Positions 1 to 5,303 of a stretch of DNA of 6,712 bases are shown here, piece after piece. Numbering within the stretch: position 1 is the stretch's first letter; each line of letters opens with the position of its first letter. Position numbers and translations under genes: made by a program. The notes beneath the pieces were generated by a model. That model had not been told where the DNA came from, made no database searches, and worked only from the letters and a program-made list of their open reading frames with translations. The DNA is from DSFT01 sp032249175 (GTDB lineage Bacteria; Hydrothermota; Hydrothermia; LBFQ01; DSFT01), in assembly GCA_032249175.1 (NCBI GenBank), contig JAVVGK010000091.1, forward strand, positions 1 through 6,712, written 5' to 3'.

Positions 1-254
1 CTATTGGTTGGATATTTTAAATTCACCCTTAACTTCATAAACCAAGGAGAATTTTCTAAAATTGCTCTCTTTTGATTATCTAAATACTCATTTTCCTTAT
101 AATAATCACTTGAAATTTCTTTGAATAATTGTAAAAAAATTATTTCATCTTCATATCTTTGCCTAAAACAATAAAAATCCATATATGACAACTTTCCCCA
201 CTTTTTAAAAAACAACTCATAAAAATTTTTCCTAACTTCAGGGAAGGCTTTCAT
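1..254 (-). CDS. Unrecognised protein, 3' end cut by window edge (third gene of Hsp70/AAA operon)
   Basis: An open frame starts at ATG 254-252 and runs off the left edge without a stop, giving 84 visible residues. The product begins MKAFPEVRKNFYELFFKKWG and is rich in aromatic and charged residues (Phe, Tyr, Lys, Glu). It looks mainly helical, with no signal peptide or transmembrane segment and no motif I recognise. The start is well supported. The ATG overlaps the stop of the AAA ATPase gene as ATGA, and a GGAGGT Shine-Dalgarno site lies 7 bases upstream inside that gene. This arrangement implies translational coupling, so the protein probably works with the AAA ATPase and the Hsp70-like protein, perhaps as an adaptor or client; that role is inference only. 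Its full length and function cannot be judged here. Confidence 0.8.
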   Translation of the reverse strand, partial: MKAFPEVRKNFYELFFKKWGKLSYMDFYCFRQRYEDEIIFLQLFKEISSDYYKENEYLDNQKRAILENSPWFMKLRVNLKYPTN

Positions 255-2221
255 TTTTTATACCTCCACTTTTTTAAATAGTTTTCTATATATAAAAAGC
301 TTTTGCCTTCAAGCTCTGAAATATCACCATCAAAATCAGGATAGTACTTATTTATATAACTTTTGATTGTCTCACGATCTGTCCAAATTCTTATTTCTTC
401 AAATCCTAAATTCTTCAAAAATTCCATTATTTTATTACTTCTCAATTCCACTATAACTATTAAATTTTCATAATTTTCAACCTTTTCAATCTCCTCAATT
501 AAATCTAAATTACTTTCATTTATAAGCAAAATGATGTTTTCTTTAATGTTTTTTATAATTTCAATACTTGAAGGTATCTCATAAATTATAATGCCTTTAA
601 TCTCACCTGAAAAAGCTTTTATAAATGTTGTTTTACCTGATTTTACATCACCAATTATAACAAATTTCCTAATTCCTAAATTTAATAAATCTAAAATTTC
701 CTTCTTTTGCTTTTCAAAACCTACAATTTTTGAAAAATTTAATTCTGATATTTCTATATCACTTACAGATTTCCTTAACTTTTCTAATATCACCTCTCTT
801 AAAAATTCCTCCTTATTTACTTTATTACCAAGTGCTTTTAGTTTATTTCCTATATTCCTAATATCCCTACCTGAAAAACCCTCAAAATAGTTATAATATT
901 CCTCCCATTCTTCCCCTAAGTAATCTGATACAATTTGCTTTAATTCTTCACCTCTTGGTAATGGAATTTCTATTTCTCTAAATCTACTCCTTATAGCAGA
1001 ATCCAATAAATGGAGATTATTAGTAGAAACAACTATAAAAATTTCTTTATCTTCTTTAAGCCCATCTACATTAGCAAGAAATTCATTAACAATTTCATTT
1101 GTATAGCTATCTGACCTATTAGCATCTCTTTTACATAAAATTGCATCTGCTTCATCTACGAGCAATAAAGCAGGTTTATTATTTCTCAATTTTTCAAAAA
1201 TTCTTCGTGTATTTTGAACTGATTGACCTATAAACTCTCCTTTAAAATCCGATGCGGAAGCTTTCATAAAATAAAATTCAAACTCATTTGCTAATGCCCT
1301 TGCTATCGTTGTCTTACCTGTTCCAGGTGGTCCATATAAAATTATGCCATTTACTAATAACTTACCATCCCTAAAATTACTAAAAATTAGCCTAATTTCA
1401 TCTTTTATTTTTTTGTCAATTCTAATTTTATCTAATGTCCATTCCTCTTCCTCTTTTTCATCAGTTGAAAGTAGTAAAATTTCCCTTTCCTTTATATTAC
1501 TAATTTTTGATTCAAAATCATTTTTTATATTTCTCAAAAGCTTTTCCTTTTCAAAATATAACTTTTTTGCTGTTCCAATAGGAAAGTATAGTCTTTTATT
1601 ATAATTTTTTGCTAAATTATTTAAAGTGATAGCAATTTCAATAATTGAAGGCTCGGAAACATTTATGGCATCATTAATGGTAATACCAAAATCCTCTAAT
1701 TTTCCTAATTGATTTTCTCTAATAATGATAAAATAATAATTCCTTGTTTTTTTCCAATTTAAAATTGTTTCCTTGAAAATTAAAGCCAAATTTTCACTAT
1801 TAAACCCTCTATGAATTTCACAAATACTTTCAAAATCATCAAAAATCACACATACATTTTCATTCTTAAACAAATAATCATTAAGCTGTTTTAAATAATT
1901 TATGAAAGATTGTAAATCATTAAAACTTTCTTCACTTAAATTTTTTGTAAATGTGCTATATTGACCTAAATCGTCTTTTATATTTATTTTCCTTGAAAAA
2001 TCCAAATCTGTTTTTAACTTAATTTTATAGCCTTCCTTATAAATCTCAACAAAATACCTCACTTTATCCCAAATCATTCCCTTAATACTTTCCCTTATTT
2101 CAAGCAATTCATCATTTGTAAGAAATAAATCTGACATAAATTGATTGTCTCCATATAAGAAAATAACATTCTTTCCATTCTTCAAAAACTCCTCAACTCT
2201 TTTAAAAAACCTATGAACCAT
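251..2221 (-). CDS. Multi-domain AAA ATPase with one intact AAA module between two degenerate P-loop-like domains
   Basis: This 656-residue soluble protein is probably a ring-forming, ATP-driven protein-remodelling enzyme. The central module (about 260-480) is a classical AAA domain. It has Walker A GPPGTGKT (297-304), an aromatic pore loop EFIGQS (F330-I331-G332), Walker B LLLVDEAD (352-359, D356/E357), a sensor-1 Asn in STNN (401-402), arginine-finger candidates R411 and R413 in AIRSRF, and a sensor-2-like FSGRD (449-453). The IPLP following the fingers resembles the katanin/Vps4/FtsH-like side of the family. The C-terminal domain (about 495-656) has a second P-loop, GDVKSGKTT (524-532), but its Walker B position reads LLINES, with Asn568 replacing Asp. 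The N-terminal domain (1-about 190) has a hydrophobic strand then GDN at 24-26 with no GKT, and a Walker B-like VIFDDFES (125-132). A charged, possibly coiled-coil linker covers about 220-260. An SD site lies 6 bases before the ATG, which is 4 bases after the Hsp70-like gene's stop. The AAA call is firm; the substrate and the flanking-domain assignments are inferred. Confidence 0.93.
   Translation of the reverse strand: MVHRFFKRVEEFLKNGKNVIFLYGDNQFMSDLFLTNDELLEIRESIKGMIWDKVRYFVEIYKEGYKIKLKTDLDFSRKINIKDDLGQYSTFTKNLSEESFNDLQSFINYLKQLNDYLFKNENVCVIFDDFESICEIHRGFNSENLALIFKETILNWKKTRNYYFIIIRENQLGKLEDFGITINDAINVSEPSIIEIAITLNNLAKNYNKRLYFPIGTAKKLYFEKEKLLRNIKNDFESKISNIKEREILLLSTDEKEEEEWTLDKIRIDKKIKDEIRLIFSNFRDGKLLVNGIILYGPPGTGKTTIARALANEFEFYFMKASASDFKGEFIGQSVQNTRRIFEKLRNNKPALLLVDEADAILCKRDANRSDSYTNEIVNEFLANVDGLKEDKEIFIVVSTNNLHLLDSAIRSRFREIEIPLPRGEELKQIVSDYLGEEWEEYYNYFEGFSGRDIRNIGNKLKALGNKVNKEEFLREVILEKLRKSVSDIEISELNFSKIVGFEKQKKEILDLLNLGIRKFVIIGDVKSGKTTFIKAFSGEIKGIIIYEIPSSIEIIKNIKENIILLINESNLDLIEEIEKVENYENLIVIVELRSNKIMEFLKNLGFEEIRIWTDRETIKSYINKYYPDFDGDISELEGKSFLYIENYLKKWRYKK
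262..267 (-). promoter_or_regulatory. Shine-Dalgarno site of the small left-edge gene
   Basis: GGAGGT on the minus strand ends 7 bases before ATG 254-252. It lies inside the last codons of the AAA ATPase gene and, with the ATGA overlap, fixes the start of the downstream gene. Confidence 0.8.
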
Positions 2222-2225
2222 AACT

Positions 2226-3653
2226 TCAACCTCCCATAATTTCCCTTAATTGCTTAGAGCTTAATTCATCTTCATTCCCATTCTGATCTATAAACACGAC
2301 TTTAAATTCCCTATCATTTGTAATTTTAAATTTTAAATTCTCAACTTTCTTATTCTTTACCTTTTCATATTTTTGAATAACAATAGGTATTTCTTTCTTT
2401 TCATTTGGAGTTTCAATAGAAATATAGAAAACTTTATCTAATTCTACTTCCAAAGGCTTTTGATTTATTTTAAAATTCTTCAAATACTTTTCAACAGGTA
2501 ATGTTTCATCTTTATTAAAAAGCAAAATTTCATATTTACCATGACCCTTACTTTCAAAATTACATTTTTTATCATTATAATAAACTTCTTTTATTCCGAT
2601 TGAGCTTTCCAAAACTAAATAAACATTAACTTGAACATTTACAATCGTTTTAAATTTTCCTGAGCTTTCCATAGCACAACCAAAAGAAACACTCGCATCC
2701 TTTATAAAATCTTTATCTTTATAATAACTATCATTTTTATGAGGTAAAATTTCTTTTTTCCCAAAAATTTCTTCTACAAGCTTTTTAAATATGTAAAATC
2801 TACCAAATCCACCTGTAATCAATATATAATCAAATTCAAAATTTTTATATTCTTCAAGACAATTTCTCAATTCTTTAATCCAGTCAGATAAAAATTCTTC
2901 AAATTCTTCTCTTTTTATTGTTATTTTAGTTCCTTTCTCTCTTCTGAAATCACAAGAATTATGCCCTTCACCGAACCAATAACTTGCCCTAAATTTTAAC
3001 ATTTCTGCCTCATACAAACTACTAAGCTCATATCTTTCTTTTATTATTTTATCAATTTCTATTCCACCTCTATTATAAAATTTTTCACTCCCTTCTACAT
3101 ATTCAACCCCTTTTTCAAAAACATTTACTATTAGCATATCAATTGTTCCTGCACCTGCATCTATTACAAGCACTTTTTTATTTAAATGTTTAATTTCACC
3201 TGAAACATGATAAAGTGCTGATGCGTAAGGCTCACGAACAATTACACTATCATTTACTTCAAAACCTGCCTTTCTTAAAATTTCTTTATAAATCTCATTT
3301 TCTTCCCTTCCTACAAACCAACTATTTGGAGCAGAAAACATAATTTTTATATTATCTTTTAATTTCTCTTTAATTTTTTCTCTAATTTTAGACAAAAACT
3401 TTATACATAATTGCTTTCCTTCTTCTTCCATCATTCTCAATTTAAAACCATATTTCACATTTCCTTTTCCATTTTTATATTTATCATAAGCGGGAAGACC
3501 TATTTCATTACTTTCTAAATCAATAAATGAATATATAAAGCCTTCCTTATCGCTCAAATCTTCAAGATTAATTAAGTTGGGTTTGCGTTGATTATCTTTT
3601 AAAAAAGCAACTTTTGTGGTATAAGTTCCAAAGTCTAACCCTATATAAAACAT
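2226..3653 (-). CDS. Lidless Hsp70-like (actin-fold) ATPase
   Basis: This 475-residue cytosolic protein has the Hsp70/actin-type ATPase fold. Visible motifs are phosphate-1 GLDFGTYTTK (5-14), phosphate-2 VIDAGAGTID (163-172) and an adenosine motif ILITGGFGR (277-285). REPYASAL (140-147) corresponds to the DnaK NEPTAAAL segment, placing E141 at the DnaK E171 position. K71 in YGFKLRMM fits the catalytic Lys of the DnaK FAIKRL segment, and P109 in SAPNSWF fits the DnaK switch proline. Residues about 345-475 resemble the beta-sandwich substrate-binding half (SSIGIKEV, DETLPVEKY, ITNDREFKVVFIDQNGNE). The chain then stops, about 160 residues short of DnaK (about 640), with no helical lid. The ATG is the only possible start: an in-frame TAA lies 15 bases upstream with no start codon between. 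No Shine-Dalgarno site precedes it. Its coupling to the AAA gene suggests an Hsp70-type client-binding partner for that ATPase. Plasmid-segregation or cell-shape actins are less likely because of the C-terminal beta region. Confidence 0.9.
   Translation of the reverse strand: MFYIGLDFGTYTTKVAFLKDNQRKPNLINLEDLSDKEGFIYSFIDLESNEIGLPAYDKYKNGKGNVKYGFKLRMMEEEGKQLCIKFLSKIREKIKEKLKDNIKIMFSAPNSWFVGREENEIYKEILRKAGFEVNDSVIVREPYASALYHVSGEIKHLNKKVLVIDAGAGTIDMLIVNVFEKGVEYVEGSEKFYNRGGIEIDKIIKERYELSSLYEAEMLKFRASYWFGEGHNSCDFRREKGTKITIKREEFEEFLSDWIKELRNCLEEYKNFEFDYILITGGFGRFYIFKKLVEEIFGKKEILPHKNDSYYKDKDFIKDASVSFGCAMESSGKFKTIVNVQVNVYLVLESSIGIKEVYYNDKKCNFESKGHGKYEILLFNKDETLPVEKYLKNFKINQKPLEVELDKVFYISIETPNEKKEIPIVIQKYEKVKNKKVENLKFKITNDREFKVVFIDQNGNEDELSSKQLREIMGG
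2228..2235 (-). promoter_or_regulatory. Shine-Dalgarno site of the AAA ATPase gene
   Basis: GGGAGGTT on the minus strand ends 6 bases before ATG 2221-2219. It lies within the final Met-Gly-Gly codons and stop of the Hsp70-like gene, so translation of the two genes is probably coupled. It supports the chosen AAA start. Confidence 0.85.
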
Positions 3654-3656
3654 ACT

Positions 3657-3674
3657 TTTGAAATTTTAAAGGAT
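3657..3674. repeat. 18-base repeat, copy 1 (upstream of Hsp70-like gene)
   Basis: The plus-strand sequence TTTGAAATTTTAAAGGAT occurs identically at 5265-5282. Here it ends 3 bases before the Hsp70-like start codon. It has the same orientation relative to the Hsp70-like gene as the other copy has relative to the tRNA gene. Confidence 0.75.
3663..3668 (-). promoter_or_regulatory. Possible -10 box for the Hsp70-like gene (near-leaderless transcript)
   Basis: TAAAAT lies on the minus strand inside the 18-base repeat. A start of transcription about 7 bases downstream would fall within a few bases of ATG 3653-3651, giving an almost leaderless message, consistent with the missing Shine-Dalgarno site. 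I see no convincing -35 box, since that place is taken by the GC-rich hairpin. This is inference. Confidence 0.3.
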
Positions 3675-3675
3675 G

Positions 3676-3689
3676 GGGGGAAGTCCCCC
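3676..3689 (-). terminator. GC-rich hairpin at the glnA stop codon (possible terminator)
   Basis: On the minus strand, five G (3689-3685), loop ACTT and five C (3680-3676) form a perfect stem. Its first base is the last base of the glnA TAG. It is the most GC-rich spot between these genes. What follows is ATCCTTTAAAATTT rather than a clean U-run, so it may be a weak terminator or an mRNA 3'-end stabiliser that separates glnA from the Hsp70/AAA genes. Confidence 0.5.
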
Positions 3690-5095
3690 TAAACATCATA
3701 ATATAGATAAAAATCAAGTGGTGTAACTCTTAAACGATATTCTAAAATTTCATTTTCATATTTATAACTTACAAATTTTTCAATAAGTTTTTCAGAGAAA
3801 ATGTTATTTTTCGTAAGTAAATTTTTATTTTTTATTAGATTTTCAATTGCTTCTTCTAAACTTCTTGAAAGTTGAGGTATATTAGCTTTCTCTTCATCTG
3901 ATAATTTATATATATTTTTGTCAAGAGGTTTAGGAGGCTCTAAATTATTTATTACTCCATCCAAACCCGCTATTAAAATTGATGAAAATGCTAAATATGG
4001 ATTTGATGAAGGATCTGGAAATCTTACTTCTATTCTTTTTGATTTTGGGTTATTTGAATAAATTGGAACTCTTATTGCAGCACTTCTATTTCTTTGAGAA
4101 TATGCTAAATAAATTGGTGCTTCATATCCAGGAACTAATCTTTTAAATGAGTTCATCGTTGGATTTGTAAATGGTAAAATGGTATTGGCATTTTTTAATA
4201 TACCTGCTATGAAATTTAAAGCTAATTTTGAAAGCCCACCATATTCATTTCCATAAAATAAATTCTCATTTTCCTTCCATAAAGAAATATGGACATGCAT
4301 TCCTGAGCCGTTATCTCCGTAAATTGGCTTTGGCATAAATGTAACGCTTTTATTATATTTTTTAGCAACATTTCTTAAAACATATTTATACCACATAACT
4401 TTATCTGACATATTTAATAAATTATCGTACTTTATATCAATTTCTCCTTGCCCACCCGTTGCCACTTCATGATGAAATGCTTCCACTTCAATTCCAAGAT
4501 TTTGTAAAATTAAACTTGCTTCCGCTCTTATTTGATGGAGACTATCAGATGGGGGAACAGGTAAATAACCCTCCTTATGCCTTATCGTATATCCAAAACT
4601 TTCATAATTTTTTGTATTCCATCCTGCCTCAATAGAATCAATTTCATAAAAACTCTTATTAGTATCTACATCAAAGGCGACCTTATCAAATATAAAGAAT
4701 TCAATTTCAGGTCCAATATAAACATTATCTGCTATTTTTGTGCTTTTAAGATATTCTAATGCCTTTTTTGCTACACATCTTGGATCAAGCTCATAAGGTT
4801 CTCTCTTTATAGGGTCATAAACATCGCATAAAAGAACAAGTGTTTTAGGCTCCATAAATGGGTCAATTTTAGCAGTTGAAGGGTCAGGAATTAAAAGCAT
4901 ATCAGATTCATATATTTCTTGCCACATTCTTATTGATGAGCCATCAAAACCTATACCTTCATAAAATGAGGCTTCGTCAATAGCATTAGCAGGAACTGAA
5001 ACATGATGCCAAGTTCCTAAAATATCAACAAATCTTAAATCAACAACATATATATTTTCTTTTTTTATAAAATCTAAAACCTCCTTAACTGACAT
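3689..5095 (-). CDS. glnA: Glutamine synthetase, type I (GSI-beta-like)
   Basis: This enzyme makes glutamine from glutamate, ammonium and ATP in the cytosol, as a dodecamer in this family. At 468 residues it matches the E. coli enzyme (469). The N-terminal beta-grasp domain holds the GFDGSS loop (49-54), with D51 at the ammonium-site Asp. The catalytic domain has GPEIEFF (128-134; metal ligands E130, E132), the KEGYLPVPPSDS segment (174-185) within the insert typical of GSI-beta, NGSGMHVH (262-269; H267/H269), the GYEAP flap (323-327), RNRSAAIRVP (335-344) and RFPDPSSNPYLAF (358-370). KNIYKLSDEE (393-402) matches the adenylylation loop of the E. coli type, with Y396 as the acceptor. An AGGAGG Shine-Dalgarno site supports the start. 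It lies 88 bases downstream of tRNA-Ile on the same strand. Regulation by adenylylation is inferred from the conserved Tyr only; no adenylyltransferase or PII gene is in the window. Confidence 0.98.
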   Translation of the reverse strand: MSVKEVLDFIKKENIYVVDLRFVDILGTWHHVSVPANAIDEASFYEGIGFDGSSIRMWQEIYESDMLLIPDPSTAKIDPFMEPKTLVLLCDVYDPIKREPYELDPRCVAKKALEYLKSTKIADNVYIGPEIEFFIFDKVAFDVDTNKSFYEIDSIEAGWNTKNYESFGYTIRHKEGYLPVPPSDSLHQIRAEASLILQNLGIEVEAFHHEVATGGQGEIDIKYDNLLNMSDKVMWYKYVLRNVAKKYNKSVTFMPKPIYGDNGSGMHVHISLWKENENLFYGNEYGGLSKLALNFIAGILKNANTILPFTNPTMNSFKRLVPGYEAPIYLAYSQRNRSAAIRVPIYSNNPKSKRIEVRFPDPSSNPYLAFSSILIAGLDGVINNLEPPKPLDKNIYKLSDEEKANIPQLSRSLEEAIENLIKNKNLLTKNNIFSEKLIEKFVSYKYENEILEYRLRVTPLDFYLYYDV

Positions 5096-5100
5096 TTTTA

Positions 5101-5108
5101 AACCTCCT
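5101..5108 (-). promoter_or_regulatory. Shine-Dalgarno site of glnA
   Basis: AGGAGGTT on the minus strand lies 5 bases before ATG 5095-5093, or 7 bases counted from AGGAGG. It is the strongest ribosome-binding site in the window and fixes the glnA start. Confidence 0.88.
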
Positions 5109-5141
5109 TTTTATTTTAAAATTTTGAAGAAAAATTATTTA

Positions 5142-5157
5142 AACAAACAGCTTTGTT
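5142..5157 (-). terminator. Weak hairpin followed by T-rich DNA between tRNA-Ile and glnA
   Basis: On the minus strand AACAAA, loop GCTG and TTTGTT form a 6-bp stem, followed by TAAATAATTTTTC. It could end the tRNA transcript or act as a leader structure before glnA. The stem has only one G-C pair, so it is weak. The rest of the 88-base gap is AT-rich, with no clear glnA promoter or operator that I can support. Confidence 0.35.
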
Positions 5158-5166
5158 CTAATGTTT

Positions 5167-5182
5167 GCCACGACTTTGTGGC
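5167..5182 (-). other. Hairpin in the tRNA-Ile 3' trailer
   Basis: GCCAC, loop AAAGTC and GTGGC form a perfect 5-bp stem, beginning 2 bases after the mature tRNA 3' end on the minus strand. It is followed by AAACAT rather than a T-run, so a processing or trailer-stabilising structure fits better than a classical terminator. Its role is inferred. Confidence 0.45.
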
Positions 5183-5183
5183 A

Positions 5184-5255
5184 TGGGCGGTGGAGGGTTC
5201 GAACCTCCGACCTCTCGGTTATCAGCCGAGCGCTCTGCCTCTGAGCTAACCGCCC
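5184..5255 (-). tRNA. trnI: tRNA-Ile (anticodon GAU)
   Basis: The minus strand folds into a complete 72-base cloverleaf. It has acceptor stem GGGCGGT/ACCGCCC, D stem GCTC/GAGC with a 7-base loop holding GG, anticodon stem CTCGG/CCGAG with loop CTGATAA (anticodon GAT), a 5-base variable loop AGGTC, T stem GGAGG/CCTCC with loop TTCGAAC, and discriminator A5184. The 3' CCA is not encoded, so it must be added after transcription. Seventeen of 21 stem pairs are G-C in an AT-rich genome, which fits a thermophile. It stands alone, not in an rRNA spacer within this window, with glnA 88 bases downstream and the aminopeptidase gene diverging 48 bases away. Confidence 0.97.
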
Positions 5256-5264
5256 AAAGTTAAG

Positions 5265-5282
5265 TTTGAAATTTTAAAGGAT
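5265..5282. repeat. 18-base repeat, copy 2 (tRNA/aminopeptidase divergent region)
   Basis: This is an exact copy of the 18 bases at 3657-3674. On the minus strand it carries a possible tRNA -10 box. On the plus strand its first half carries a possible -35 box for the aminopeptidase gene. Confidence 0.75.
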
Positions 5283-5294
5283 AAACTTTAAACT
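5266..5294 (+). promoter_or_regulatory. Possible promoter of the aminopeptidase gene
   Basis: TTGAAA (5266-5271, 5 of 6 consensus matches) is spaced 17 bases from TAAACT (5289-5294). This predicts a transcription start around 5301, only a few bases before ATG 5304, so the message would be almost leaderless. That agrees with the absence of a Shine-Dalgarno site. It overlaps the putative tRNA promoter on the other strand. Confidence 0.4.
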
Positions 5295-5300
5295 TTTGAA
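5271..5300 (-). promoter_or_regulatory. Possible promoter of tRNA-Ile
   Basis: On the minus strand TTCAAA (5300-5295, 4 of 6 matches to TTGACA) is spaced 18 bases from TAAAAT (5276-5271). Transcription would start near 5263, about 8 bases before the mature tRNA 5' end, which is a sensible distance. The surrounding AT-richness lowers confidence. Confidence 0.4.
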
Positions 5301-5303
5301 ACT

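Noticed and set aside
591..890. Plus-strand open frame of 99 codons
   Set aside because: It lies entirely inside the AAA ATPase gene on the opposite strand, with a low-complexity Phe/Ser/Leu-rich product; a shadow frame.
1344..1604. Plus-strand open frame of 86 codons
   Set aside because: Antisense to the AAA gene linker; Ser/Phe/Leu-rich product is the mirror of Lys/Glu-rich coding sequence. It looks like a membrane protein only because of base composition.
2226..2240. C-terminal Gly-Gly of the Hsp70-like protein as a ubiquitin-like tail
   Set aside because: The two Gly codons form the SD of the next gene, which explains them fully; no ubiquitin-like fold or conjugation enzymes are visible.
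2226..3653. ParM/MreB-type filament protein
   Set aside because: The DnaK-like EPYASAL segment, the catalytic Lys position and the C-terminal beta region fit Hsp70 better than segregation or cell-shape actins, and no centromere-like repeats or DNA-binding partner are present.
4577..4759. Plus-strand open frame of 60 codons
   Set aside because: Antisense within glnA, no ribosome-binding site or recognisable product.
5167..5182. Classical intrinsic terminator for tRNA-Ile
   Set aside because: The hairpin is followed by AAACAT, not a T-run, in the direction of transcription; kept only as a trailer hairpin.
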